Source of the DNA: Cnuella takakiae | GTDB lineage: Bacteria > Bacteroidota > Bacteroidia > Chitinophagales > Chitinophagaceae | DNA length: 64,000 bases | Reading direction: 5' to 3' | NCBI RefSeq assembly: GCF_001953305.1 | Contig: NZ_MTFE01000010.1 | Location: forward strand, 1,886,101 to 1,950,100 | Part shown: piece by piece, positions 36,509 through 44,623 of the stretch | Numbering within the stretch: position 1 is the first letter of the stretch | Layout: every line of letters starts with the position of its first letter | Position numbers and translations under genes: made by a program | The notes under the pieces: generated by a model | The model's input: the letters and a program-made list of their open reading frames with translations, nothing else | What the model was told of the DNA's origin: nothing | The model's database searches: none

Positions 36509-38932
36509 ATGAAAACTTACTGCACTAAAACTGCTCTTCAGGCTCTTCTTGTCTTCACATCTTCCTGCTTTTTATCGCAAAACCTGAATGCCCAGTCCGG
36601 GCTGGTGAAAGGAGCGGTGCGTGATGCTGGCTCCGGCAAACCAATGGCCGCAGCAACGGTCCAGGTATTCCACGCCGAACAAAGAAAACTGGCAAAAGGC
36701 GGTGTGGCCGAAGAGTCGGGTTCCTTTGCCCTGCAGGTACCTGCCGGTAAATATTTCGCCGTGGTGCAGTATGCAGGCTATAAACCCGATACCTCTGCCG
36801 TATTTGTGCTTTCGGCCGCACAGGCATTGAAGGACCTGGGCTGGGTTGGCCTGCAGGCAAGCGCCACCACCTTGCAGGGGGTAACGGTACAGGCCGAAAA
36901 AAGCTATATGCAGCTCTCTTTGGACAAACGCATCTTTTCGGTGGGGCAGGACCTGGCCAATGCCGGCGGCTCAGCAACCGATGTGCTCACCAATATCCCC
37001 TCGGTAACCGTTGATCCCGAAGGTGCCGTTAAACTGCGGGGGAGCGATAATGTGCGCATCCTTATCGATGGCAAGCCCTCGGGTATTGTGGGTATCAAGG
37101 GTAGCGGCGGCCTGCAGGGATTGCCTGCCAACCTGATTGACCGGGTTGAGATTATTACCAATCCTTCGGCACGCTACGAAGCGGAAGGCAATGCGGGCAT
37201 CATCAATATCATTTTGAAAAAAGACAAGCGACAGGGCTTTAATGGTTCGGTGGACCTGATCACCGGCAGCCCTGCTAATTTTGGCGCAGCCGCCAACCTC
37301 AACTACCGCCATAAAAAACTCAATTTTTTCATCAACTACGGGATTGCCTATCGCCATCAGCCGGGTGAAAACAAGATTTACCAGGAAGTGTATACCGGTG
37401 ATACTACCTTGATCAGCCGGCAAACGGGCGATTTTCTCCTGAAAGGTTTAAACAATAATATCAGGGGCGGCCTTGATTATTATTTTTCCGATAAAAGCAT
37501 TTTGACGGCATCGTACCTGTTCCGCCGCAGCGACGCCAAACGTACGGCCGATATCCAATACAACGATTTTGTGTTCAACAACTTAAAGGATATTACCTTC
37601 CGTACACAGGATGAAAAGGAAAAAGAACCCAACTCGGAGTACACGCTCAATTACAAGAAGACCTTTGCCACCGACGAACACAATTTCACTGCAACGGTGA
37701 AATACATCGACAACTGGGAAAGCTCTAACCAATTGTTTACCCAGCAAACGGTTTCCTCATCCTCCTCACAGCCAACCGCCCAGGTGCTGCAACAGTCGCT
37801 GAATGATGAGTATGAAAAACAGTGGCTGCTGCAGGCCGATTATGTGCAGCCCCTGGGCAAGGAAGGGAAGTTTGAAACGGGCGTGCGCAGCAGCTTTCGC
37901 CGGATGATCAATGATTTTGTGGTGGCTCAAAAAGATGCTGCCGGCACTTATATCCCGTTGCCGGGCCTGCAGGATATTTTCCACTACGATGAAAACATAC
38001 ATGCCGCTTATGGCATCCTGGCCAATAAGACCAATAAGCTCTCCTACCAGGCTGGCCTGCGTGCCGAATGGACGGATGTAAAAACGGTACTGGAAAAAAC
38101 GGCGCAGGTAAATCCGCGCAATTACGCCAACCTTTTTCCCAGCGCCCATGTAAGCCTCGAGATGCCCCGGGACAATGCCATCCAGCTGAGTTATAGCCGC
38201 AGGGTGCGCCGCCCTTTTTATAATGACCTGAGCCCTTTCATGACCTATTCGGATGCCCGCAACTTCTTTAGCGGCAACCCCGACCTCAACCCCGAGTTCA
38301 GCGATGTAGGCGAGATCGGTCATATCAAGGAGTTTGAAAAAGGCTCGCTGAGTTCGAGTGTGTATTACCGCAATACCACCGGGAAGATCGAACGCATCCG
38401 GCAGGTGGACAGCCTGGGCAACAGCATTACGCTGCCGCAAAACCTGCGTAGCGAACATGCATGGGGGATGGAGTTTGCCGGGTCATACAAGCTGAATGGC
38501 TGGTGGAAACTGGATGCCAGTGCCAACTTTTTCCGGGCCGAAATTGACGGCAGCAACCTGATTAAATCATACCGTACCAGCACCTATAGCTGGTTTACCC
38601 GCCAAACCTCCCGCTTCAGCCTGCCAAAAAGCGTGGAGCTGCAACTGCGGGCCAACTATGAAGCTGCCCAGCGTACTGCCCAGGGCCGTCGCAAGGGCGT
38701 TTTCTTTACCGACTTCTCTGCCACAAAGGACCTGTTCAAGGGCAAGGGTACCATCAATTTCAGCGTGCTGGATGTATTCAACAGCCGCTGGATGCGCACC
38801 ATCACCACCGGGCCTAATTTCTACACCTACGGTGAGTCGCAGATGCGTCGCCGCCAGGTCAACCTGACCCTGAATTACCGCATCCGGCAGGCTAAGGCAG
38901 CACCTAAAAAGATGGAAGGAGAGGAGGGTTAA
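36509..38932 (+). CDS. TonB-dependent receptor, outer-membrane beta-barrel family (not SusC)
   Basis: 807 residues starting at the ATG before a signal peptide (LLVFTSSCFLSQNLNAQ). A carboxypeptidase-D-like domain (~30-110, AVRDAGSGKPMAAATVQVF), then a plug domain (VRILIDGKPSGIVGI; NPSARYEAEGNAGIINIILKK) and a barrel of the PF14905 type ending LNYRIRQ. It lacks SusD neighbours, so it may take up siderophores, small peptides or other small ligands; the ligand is not predictable. The plug pattern AEGNAGIINI is characteristic of this outer-membrane beta-barrel group. Confidence 0.88.
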   Translation: MKTYCTKTALQALLVFTSSCFLSQNLNAQSGLVKGAVRDAGSGKPMAAATVQVFHAEQRKLAKGGVAEESGSFALQVPAGKYFAVVQYAGYKPDTSAVFVLSAAQALKDLGWVGLQASATTLQGVTVQAEKSYMQLSLDKRIFSVGQDLANAGGSATDVLTNIPSVTVDPEGAVKLRGSDNVRILIDGKPSGIVGIKGSGGLQGLPANLIDRVEIITNPSARYEAEGNAGIINIILKKDKRQGFNGSVDLITGSPANFGAAANLNYRHKKLNFFINYGIAYRHQPGENKIYQEVYTGDTTLISRQTGDFLLKGLNNNIRGGLDYYFSDKSILTASYLFRRSDAKRTADIQYNDFVFNNLKDITFRTQDEKEKEPNSEYTLNYKKTFATDEHNFTATVKYIDNWESSNQLFTQQTVSSSSSQPTAQVLQQSLNDEYEKQWLLQADYVQPLGKEGKFETGVRSSFRRMINDFVVAQKDAAGTYIPLPGLQDIFHYDENIHAAYGILANKTNKLSYQAGLRAEWTDVKTVLEKTAQVNPRNYANLFPSAHVSLEMPRDNAIQLSYSRRVRRPFYNDLSPFMTYSDARNFFSGNPDLNPEFSDVGEIGHIKEFEKGSLSSSVYYRNTTGKIERIRQVDSLGNSITLPQNLRSEHAWGMEFAGSYKLNGWWKLDASANFFRAEIDGSNLIKSYRTSTYSWFTRQTSRFSLPKSVELQLRANYEAAQRTAQGRRKGVFFTDFSATKDLFKGKGTINFSVLDVFNSRWMRTITTGPNFYTYGESQMRRRQVNLTLNYRIRQAKAAPKKMEGEEG

Positions 38933-38991
38933 GCAAAACCTATAAGGTTTTGAAAACATGATAGGTTTCAGCTCATTTCCGCATTACGGTC

Positions 38992-39026
38992 AACCCTGAA
39001 GGCTTCACAAGCCTCCAGGGTTTTTT
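38992..39026 (+). terminator. Intrinsic terminator after TonB receptor
   Basis: Stem AACCCTGAAGGCTT / AAGCCTCCAGGGTT (one mismatch), 3-nt loop, ending in a six-T run. A looser inverted word pair AACCTATAAGG/ATAGGTTT just upstream belongs to the same gap. Confidence 0.8.
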
Positions 39027-39138
39027 GCCGCACCTAACCAGCCCCAGGCACCTGCATGGTGTGGGTAAATAATTGGCTTTAAAAGCTAAATATTTTAGCA
39101 AAAAACTTACCTTTCAATCACTTAAAACCAAGCCTTCC

Positions 39139-39942
39139 ATGCCAAATCCAAAAGACATCAAAGACCTGCTGGCGAGAAAGATTACGATGTATGTACTGGT
39201 ATGTACCGGTGTGCTGGGCACTTTGGGAATTGCACTGGTATTGGTGGTTTTATTTCGCAAGGGCGACACTGCAGCAGAAACCGACCAGATGGTAGACAAT
39301 GGCCTGAAAGTGTTGCAGTTTGTTTTTGCATCAATCCTGCCTTTGCTGGGCACCTGGCTGGGTACCATCCTGGCCTTTTATTTTTCCAAGGAAAATTTTA
39401 CGGCCGCCAACGAAAGTGTGCGCAGCCTGGTAGATAAGATTACCTCCGACAAAAAGCTGGCTAGCATTGCGGTGAAAGATGCTATGATACCGTTGACCCG
39501 CATCGAAGCCTACACGGTGCGGTATGATAGCCCGGATCTGGCAGCCACTATCCTGGTAAAGGATATGTTGCAGTTTTTGCAGCACATAAACCGCAACCGC
39601 CTGGTATTGCTTACCTCGAAAGACCAGGCACGAATGGTGATCCACAAAAGCATCATCACCGAGTTTGCCGCGATGAACGCCGCAAATTTCGAAACCTGTA
39701 CCCTGAAGGACATGCAGGAGCAGGGCAGCGAACGCATCCGGAAGATACTGGCCAACAGTATTGCATTTGTGTCCCTGAGTGCCACCCTCCAGGAAGCCAA
39801 GAAAAGAATGGATGAACGGAATGCAGGCGGCAAGGAAGAAATATGCCAGGATGTGTTTGTAACGGCCAGTGGCGGTAGCGATGAGCCGGTACTGGGTTGG
39901 ATTACGGAGGTGGAGATCGCTAAAAACAGCGTGGTGGAGTAA
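39139..39942 (+). CDS. Membrane protein with two TM helices and CBS-like cytosolic region
   Basis: 267 residues from the ATG beginning MPNPKDIKDLLARK. Two hydrophobic helices (VLVCTGVLGTLGIALVLVV and FVFASILPLLGTWLGTILAF) are followed by a soluble part with two CBS-like repeats: DAMIPLTRIEAYTVRYD, LQHINRNRLVLLTSKDQAR, and a weaker SLSATLQEAKKRMDE with VLGWITEVEIAK. CBS assignment is by pattern only. Nearby genes give no pathway; adenosyl-nucleotide sensing in the membrane is a guess. Distance to the left gene includes a terminator, so it is its own unit. Confidence 0.68.
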   Translation: MPNPKDIKDLLARKITMYVLVCTGVLGTLGIALVLVVLFRKGDTAAETDQMVDNGLKVLQFVFASILPLLGTWLGTILAFYFSKENFTAANESVRSLVDKITSDKKLASIAVKDAMIPLTRIEAYTVRYDSPDLAATILVKDMLQFLQHINRNRLVLLTSKDQARMVIHKSIITEFAAMNAANFETCTLKDMQEQGSERIRKILANSIAFVSLSATLQEAKKRMDERNAGGKEEICQDVFVTASGGSDEPVLGWITEVEIAKNSVVE

Positions 39943-39964
39943 TATGCCTAACAAGTGTTTTTAA

Positions 39965-39997
39965 ACACCTAACAGGTCTCTAAGACCTGTTAGGTGT
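39965..39997. terminator. Convergent-gene hairpin, ACACCTAACAGGTCT arms
   Basis: Perfect 15-bp inverted repeat with a 3-nt loop between two convergent genes; a T-run (CTCTTTT) follows on + strand. The word CCTAACAGGT is a common intergenic repeat in Bacteroidota, from memory. Confidence 0.72.
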
Positions 39998-40036
39998 GGC
40001 TCTTTTAAAAAAAACCTTATTGGTTTATCATTTAAC

Positions 40037-40729
40037 CTATTTCCTTCCCCGCACCACCGTATACCGGATCCACAAAAAATCATCAAAAATCTTTTTCACC
40101 GACTTCAGTGCAAAGCGCGTAGCTTTTCTTTTACCATAACCTTCTTCCGCTTCAAACACGGTAGGCGCACCCATGGTGCCGTCGGCAATGGGTGCCAGCA
40201 CCAGGCTGAATTCATCGATCAGGCCGGCTTTGAGAAAAGAGCCGTTCACATGGCCGCCACCATCAATGCGGAGGCGTTTGATGCCAAACAGCTTGTATAG
40301 TTTTTTCAGTACCAGTTTCAGGTCCAGTTCTTCGGCGCCGCCAAAAATGTAGGAAACGTTCCTGCTCCGCAGGTGGTCGAGGTAAGCGGGACTAACCTGC
40401 TCGGTGAGCACTTCAATTACATGTTCGGTGGAAACCATATTGGTATCCCAGAAGCATTTCCCCGAAGGATCGATCACAACGGCAAAGGTTTTGGCGTTGT
40501 ATTCGGCAACAAAATCGCCGGCGGGTATATTGAGTTTGCCGCGCTTCAGTGCAGGTCTTTGCTTGCTCGAAAACTCCTGCATGGTTACCCTGCCCACCAG
40601 CCAGGCATCGGCTTTTATTTTGGCTGCAGGTTCTTCAAAATACTTGTGGTGGTCTTTCAGTCCCCAGATGTTCTGTTTAATCTTTCCATCCACCGATCCC
40701 AGCATGTGGCATATAACATAAGGCTTCAT
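40037..40729 (-). CDS. Dihydrofolate-reductase-superfamily protein (RibD C-terminal type)
   Basis: 230 residues. MKPYVICHMLGSVDGKI is the typical RibD-C opening; NADPH-binding and core motifs follow (GRVTMQEFSSK, YIFGGAEELDLKLVLKKLYKLFGIKRLRIDGGG as the GG loop). These proteins reduce a ribosylaminopyrimidine in riboflavin synthesis or act on unknown substrates; as a stand-alone copy without riboflavin genes nearby, a true RibD role is doubtful. Start matches the family N-terminus. Confidence 0.88.
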   Translation of the reverse strand: MKPYVICHMLGSVDGKIKQNIWGLKDHHKYFEEPAAKIKADAWLVGRVTMQEFSSKQRPALKRGKLNIPAGDFVAEYNAKTFAVVIDPSGKCFWDTNMVSTEHVIEVLTEQVSPAYLDHLRSRNVSYIFGGAEELDLKLVLKKLYKLFGIKRLRIDGGGHVNGSFLKAGLIDEFSLVLAPIADGTMGAPTVFEAEEGYGKRKATRFALKSVKKIFDDFLWIRYTVVRGRK

Positions 40730-40759
40730 GGGCTAGTTGTTTGAAGCGCAAAGATGGTG

Positions 40760-40864
40760 GGATTTCGGATGTCGGGTTTTAGATTTCGGATTTCGGCAGA
40801 TTATACCAATGGGCAGCTCCTTGCTGTTGTCAACTACCGAAATCCGAAATCATACCTCCGGCAT
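40760..40864. repeat. Heptamer array, inverted arms, GGATTTC/CCGAAAT family (locus D)
   Basis: Left arm 40760-40801 has GGATTTC, GGATGTC, GGGTTTT, AGATTTC, GGATTTC, GGCAGAT; right arm 40837-40864 has CCGAAAT twice, CATACCT, CCGGCAT. It ends 1 nt before the stop codon of the next small gene. Word family shared with locus C. Confidence 0.88.
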
Positions 40865-40865
40865 C

Positions 40866-41072
40866 CTACTCCTCGTCCCTGCTTTTGCGGTTGCCCGAGT
40901 TGCGCAGGTCTTCGGTGAACTCATCTTCCTGCTGTTGCGGACGGTTTTCGCCGCCGGCATTCTGGCCGCCGGTTTGGGCCGTTCCCTGCTGGTTGCCGAT
41001 GCTGTTATCGCGGCCTTCCAGGTGTTTGTCTTTGGCACCGCGGGTGGTGCTGTCGTTGCTGCGTTCGCTCAT
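40866..41072 (-). CDS. Small hydrophilic disordered protein
   Basis: 68 residues, no hydrophobic segment, rich in Gln, Gly, Asn, Asp, Glu and Arg, with no recognised domain (pattern such as GTAQTGGQNAGGENRP). It has a proper ATG and is followed by a heptamer array. Composition is like small stress or desiccation proteins, but no family was recognised and this is inference. Two other small disordered proteins (51.1 kb, 54.4 kb) share the character but not the sequence. Confidence 0.6.
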   Translation of the reverse strand: MSERSNDSTTRGAKDKHLEGRDNSIGNQQGTAQTGGQNAGGENRPQQQEDEFTEDLRNSGNRKSRDEE

Positions 41073-41169
41073 GATAAAGGTTTTAGGGTTTACAATAGGA
41101 CGCCCGTTGGGCTACAACGGGGCTATCAACATCACAAACCCTGTACCGGGATAAAGCTGCTGCATGCGG

Positions 41170-43146
41170 TTAGCCTGCTGGCAGCAGCAAATGAAAGCTG
41201 GCACCTTTACCCGGCCTGCCTTCTGCCCATATTTTTCCTCCGTGGTTGTCCACCACCTTGTGCACAATAGCCAGTCCCACGCCGGTACCTTCGTATTCGG
41301 CACGCCCATGCAGTCGTTGAAACAAACCAAAGATGCGGTCGGCATCTTCGGGGTCGAAACCAATGCCGTTGTCTGAAACGGTTATTTCTACCATGGGCTG
41401 GTCGGCAAAAGTGCCGGATTCTGCTGCCTGTTTAGCCCTGATGTGCACCTGGGGCGCTTCTTCCTCCCGGTGGTATTTGAGGGCATTGCTCACCAGGTTT
41501 TGAAAAAGCTGTTTCAGCTGGCGCTGGTCGCCGCAAATTACCGGCAGGGCACCTACCTGTACGGTAGCTTTCTTTTCAATGATGGCGGCTTCCATATCAT
41601 CAAGAACTTCCTGCACCACGTCGGATAACGACACCTGCTCGGCCATCGTGGTGCCCTGGGCCGCATTTGAGTAGTTCAGCAGGTCGTTGATCAGCGTACG
41701 CATCCTGTTTACAGTGTGCTGGATACGGTCGGCCATGCGGCGGTTCTCGGTTTCACTGGCGGTATCCAGCTGGCTCACCAGCCGGTCCACAAAAAAGCTG
41801 ATTTTCCGCAGTGGCTCCTGCAGGTCGTGGGAAGCGGCATAGGTAAACTGCTGCAGCTGTTCGTTGGCAACCGTCAGTTCCCTGGTTCTTTCCCTGATCT
41901 TTTGTTCCAGCAGTTCGGCAGCCCGTTTTTCTTCGGTAATGTCCAGCACGGTACCGATCAATAACCTGCGCCCACCAATTTCGGTGATCATCCCGTTTAC
42001 ACGCACCCAGGCCAGTTGTCCTGCTCTGGGTACAATACGCACCTCGTAAAACAGTTCGCCCGTTTGCAATGCCTGTTCGTGTGCCTTGTGCCGGATTTTT
42101 GCGTCTTCGGGGTAAATGGCATCAATAAACTGGGTATAGGTGTTTTGCACCTTAGGCGAAAGGCCAAATATCTCTGCCGTACGTTCCGAAAACATGATCT
42201 GCTGGGTTGTCATATCCACTTCGTAAGTGCCCAGCCGGGCCGAGGTGATCGCCATCCGGGTGCGGGCTTCGCTTTCCAGGGTTACATTCATCATGCGGTG
42301 TTGTTCCGTAATGTCGATCATCGAACCCATCATGCGGTAGGGCTTCCCGTCCTGGTCGTGGAGGGCATAACCCCGGTCGTATACATGTGCATAGGTGCCA
42401 TCGGCTTTGCGGAAACGGTATTCCTTAGTCCAGTTTTTTCCACCGTTATCGATAAAGGAATGGATACTGGTAACAATGGTATGGCGCTCATCGGGGTGCA
42501 ACCTGTTGTACCAGGATTCAACACCGGGTTCAATTTCTGCTTCTTTAAACCCAAACAGGGATTTAAACCCTTCGCTCCACCAAACCTGATTGGTGACCAG
42601 GTCCCAATCCCACACGGCATCCTGCGTGGCCCGGTTGAGCAGGTGGAAGCGTTCATTGCTTTTCTGCAGTTCCGCTATACTCAGCTGCGCCTGACGGGTG
42701 GCGCTGGCCTCCGACTCTTTGAGCAGTGCGTTTTCCGTTACATCTTCCACCCAGTGGTAAATGAACCGAAGGTTATCGTGCTGATCCAGTACCGGCTTGT
42801 TGTAAGGCCGCCACACTTTTACTTCATAAGTCTGTCTTGCTTCGTTCCACACATCGTAGCGCTGATCGACCATATAATGTTCGCACCGCGTAGCCAGCAC
42901 CTGCTCCAGCGATGCCCGCAGGTTGCGCACACCGGTAGCCTGAGGGTTGTTGGGATTGTCGGTAAAAACATCAAAAAGGGGTTTACCCACAATGGCCTCC
43001 CTGCGGGTAAAAGTGGCTTGGAGGTAAGCGTCGGTGGCGCCGGCAATAGTAAACTTAGGGCTATCGGGAAAGAGGATCAGGAAACAGCCGGGGACGGATC
43101 GCAGTAAAGCAAGGGCATCCTGCACATCAGGCTCAAAAAATCGCAT
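41170..43146 (-). CDS. PAS-domain sensor histidine kinase (orphan)
   Basis: 658 residues, no signal or membrane helix, so cytosolic. At least three PAS/PAC-type units (an N-terminal one, one around NRATQDAVWDWDLVTNQVWW, and one near RLGTYEVDMTTQQIMFS), then HisKA with the phospho-acceptor in ASHDLQEPLRKI and an intact ATPase domain (N-box LVSNALKY, G1 DNGIGF, G2 GTGVGLAI). It phosphorylates itself in response to an unknown cue. No response regulator is adjacent, so the partner is encoded elsewhere. A paralogue with the same C-terminal pattern (FQRLHG, GTGVGLAI) lies at 55-56.5 kb. Confidence 0.9.
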   Translation of the reverse strand: MRFFEPDVQDALALLRSVPGCFLILFPDSPKFTIAGATDAYLQATFTRREAIVGKPLFDVFTDNPNNPQATGVRNLRASLEQVLATRCEHYMVDQRYDVWNEARQTYEVKVWRPYNKPVLDQHDNLRFIYHWVEDVTENALLKESEASATRQAQLSIAELQKSNERFHLLNRATQDAVWDWDLVTNQVWWSEGFKSLFGFKEAEIEPGVESWYNRLHPDERHTIVTSIHSFIDNGGKNWTKEYRFRKADGTYAHVYDRGYALHDQDGKPYRMMGSMIDITEQHRMMNVTLESEARTRMAITSARLGTYEVDMTTQQIMFSERTAEIFGLSPKVQNTYTQFIDAIYPEDAKIRHKAHEQALQTGELFYEVRIVPRAGQLAWVRVNGMITEIGGRRLLIGTVLDITEEKRAAELLEQKIRERTRELTVANEQLQQFTYAASHDLQEPLRKISFFVDRLVSQLDTASETENRRMADRIQHTVNRMRTLINDLLNYSNAAQGTTMAEQVSLSDVVQEVLDDMEAAIIEKKATVQVGALPVICGDQRQLKQLFQNLVSNALKYHREEEAPQVHIRAKQAAESGTFADQPMVEITVSDNGIGFDPEDADRIFGLFQRLHGRAEYEGTGVGLAIVHKVVDNHGGKIWAEGRPGKGASFHLLLPAG

Positions 43147-43305
43147 GTTTTTGTTCAGGGTTAAGGGCTGCGAAAATAAAAATTTTGCTTTATCGGGAGC
43201 TCAATATTCTGGTTAAAATCCTTGCCACGTCTTGGTTTGGGCCGGGTAAGCATGAAAATTGCACCCATGTGCTTTGACGGATTTAAACCACCGTCGCGCT
43301 ATGGC

Positions 43306-43920
43306 ATGTCTGACGGAATCGGTTTATTGCTCATCGGTTTATTGCTGGGTGCACTGGTCACCTTCCTGGTGTGGAAACTCAAGGGCAAATCCAGCAAAAG
43401 CATCGTCCATGAAAGCTCGCACACGGTGGTAGAAGGGATCCGTAAAGTGTTCAAGGTGGTGCTGGTGGAAGGGGTGTTCAATGAGTTGTACAACTACGAA
43501 GAAACCAAGAAGCTTTTTGGCTTCCTGCCTTCCACCAAAAGGGCCCTGGTGATCATCGAAGCCAAGGTGCTGGTGGGATATGATTTCAGTAAATGCGAGT
43601 GGGAAGCCGACGAGCAGACCCGCAAGATTAAGCTGGTATCTTTTCCCGACCCCGAAATCCTCAGTATCGAGCCCGATTACAAGTACTATAATTTCGATGA
43701 AGGTATGTTCAACCTCCTCAACCGCGATGACCTTACCCGCATACAGTCGAATGGTAAAAAACAGGTGGAGCTGGCTGCCCTTAAAAGCGACCTGCCCCGC
43801 ATGGCCGCCGAGCAGATGCGCACCATGCTTACGGAGGTGGTGCAGGCTAAGCAGTGGCAGCTGGAGGATGCGCATAAGATAGATGCAGGGCCACGAAGGT
43901 TGTTGAATAGGAAAGTTTAG
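43306..43920 (+). CDS. DUF4230-domain membrane-anchored protein
   Basis: 204 residues from the ATG starting MSDGIGLLLIGLLLGAL; ATGs at 43222 and 43252 would add a tail before the membrane helix. One N-terminal helix anchors it, then the DUF4230 region follows, with FGFLPSTKRALVIIEAKVLVGYDFSKCE and ISPDYKYY-like IEPDYKYYNFDEG. Function of the family is unknown. The following array begins on the last base of its stop codon. Confidence 0.82.
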   Translation: MSDGIGLLLIGLLLGALVTFLVWKLKGKSSKSIVHESSHTVVEGIRKVFKVVLVEGVFNELYNYEETKKLFGFLPSTKRALVIIEAKVLVGYDFSKCEWEADEQTRKIKLVSFPDPEILSIEPDYKYYNFDEGMFNLLNRDDLTRIQSNGKKQVELAALKSDLPRMAAEQMRTMLTEVVQAKQWQLEDAHKIDAGPRRLLNRKV

Positions 43921-43954
43921 GGTTTGGCGTTTGGAGTTGGGAGTTTGGGGTTTA
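43920..43954. repeat. Heptamer array, left arm, (G/A)(A/G/C)GTTTG family (locus F)
   Basis: Five units GGGTTTG, GCGTTTG, GAGTTGG, GAGTTTG, GGGTTTA in register. The inverted arm lies 590 nt downstream, beyond the next gene. Confidence 0.85.
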
Positions 43955-43984
43955 TTTGTGTTTCATTGGGCTATAATCTGTAGC

Positions 43985-44530
43985 ATGGATGATTTTTCAG
44001 ATATCCAGTTTTTACAACAGCGTTATGCGGCTGCACGCAATAAATACAAGCCTTCCAGGGTGCGCTGCTTGCTGCTTGGCGAGGCGCCACCCAGCAGCCT
44101 CGATCGATACTTTTATTTTGAAGATGTAAAAAGACAGGACTCTCTTTTCCTGGAGATTATGGGCGTACTATACCCTGAGGAAAAACAACATTACCTTTCT
44201 TCCGGTAGAGATACTTTTTTGAAGTCCGAACTGCTGCAAAGATTTAGTGATGACGGCTTCCTGCTCCTTGATCTATTGGAAGTTCCTGGTGAATTACTGG
44301 CAGGCAGTTTAGCCGACGCAGTACCTTCCCTGCTCCAAAGGTTGCAAAAGACCATCGACAAGCAAACGCCCATTATCCTGATCAAGGCAGATGTGTACGA
44401 TACCTGTTACCTGCCGCTTACTGCCGAAGGTTATAATGTGGTTCCCCTGCGTATCCCTTTCCCGGGCAGCGGACAGCAGCGTGTGTTCCGCGGTAAATTC
44501 AAAACTGCGCTAACCTCTATCAAGTGGTAA
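43985..44530 (+). CDS. Hypothetical protein, possible uracil-DNA-glycosylase-like fold
   Basis: 181 residues from the ATG beginning MDDFSDIQFLQQRY. Near the start RCLLLGEAPPSSLDRYFYF resembles the GEAPG motif of the UDG superfamily, and the C-terminal PFPGSGQQRVFRGKF sits where a catalytic or DNA-binding loop would lie. The fold assignment is inference from two short motifs; it could instead be an unrelated alpha/beta protein. The gene is bracketed by the two inverted arms of locus F, an unusual position compared with the surrounding genes. Confidence 0.6.
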   Translation: MDDFSDIQFLQQRYAAARNKYKPSRVRCLLLGEAPPSSLDRYFYFEDVKRQDSLFLEIMGVLYPEEKQHYLSSGRDTFLKSELLQRFSDDGFLLLDLLEVPGELLAGSLADAVPSLLQRLQKTIDKQTPIILIKADVYDTCYLPLTAEGYNVVPLRIPFPGSGQQRVFRGKFKTALTSIKW

Positions 44531-44544
44531 TTCATTCCATACTT

Positions 44545-44607
44545 CAAACAACAAGCAACCAAAAACCAAAAACCCCAAACTCATAACCCCAAACCCCAAA
44601 CCCTGCT
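44545..44607. repeat. Heptamer array, right arm, CCCCAAA family (locus F)
   Basis: Nine units in register (CAAACAA, CAAGCAA, CCAAAAA twice, CCCCAAA three times, with variants CTCATAA and CCCTGCT). Inverse of the GGGTTTG arm before the UDG-like gene. Confidence 0.88.
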
Positions 44608-44611
44608 AACC

Positions 44612-44619
44612 TATTTTTG
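44612..44619 (+). promoter_or_regulatory. Candidate -7 element (TATTTTTG) 5 nt before ATG
   Basis: Exact TAnnTTTG match ending 4 nt before the helicase ATG, right after the array. If used, transcription would begin about at the start codon, giving a leaderless mRNA. Confidence 0.4.
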
Positions 44620-44623
44620 CCCC

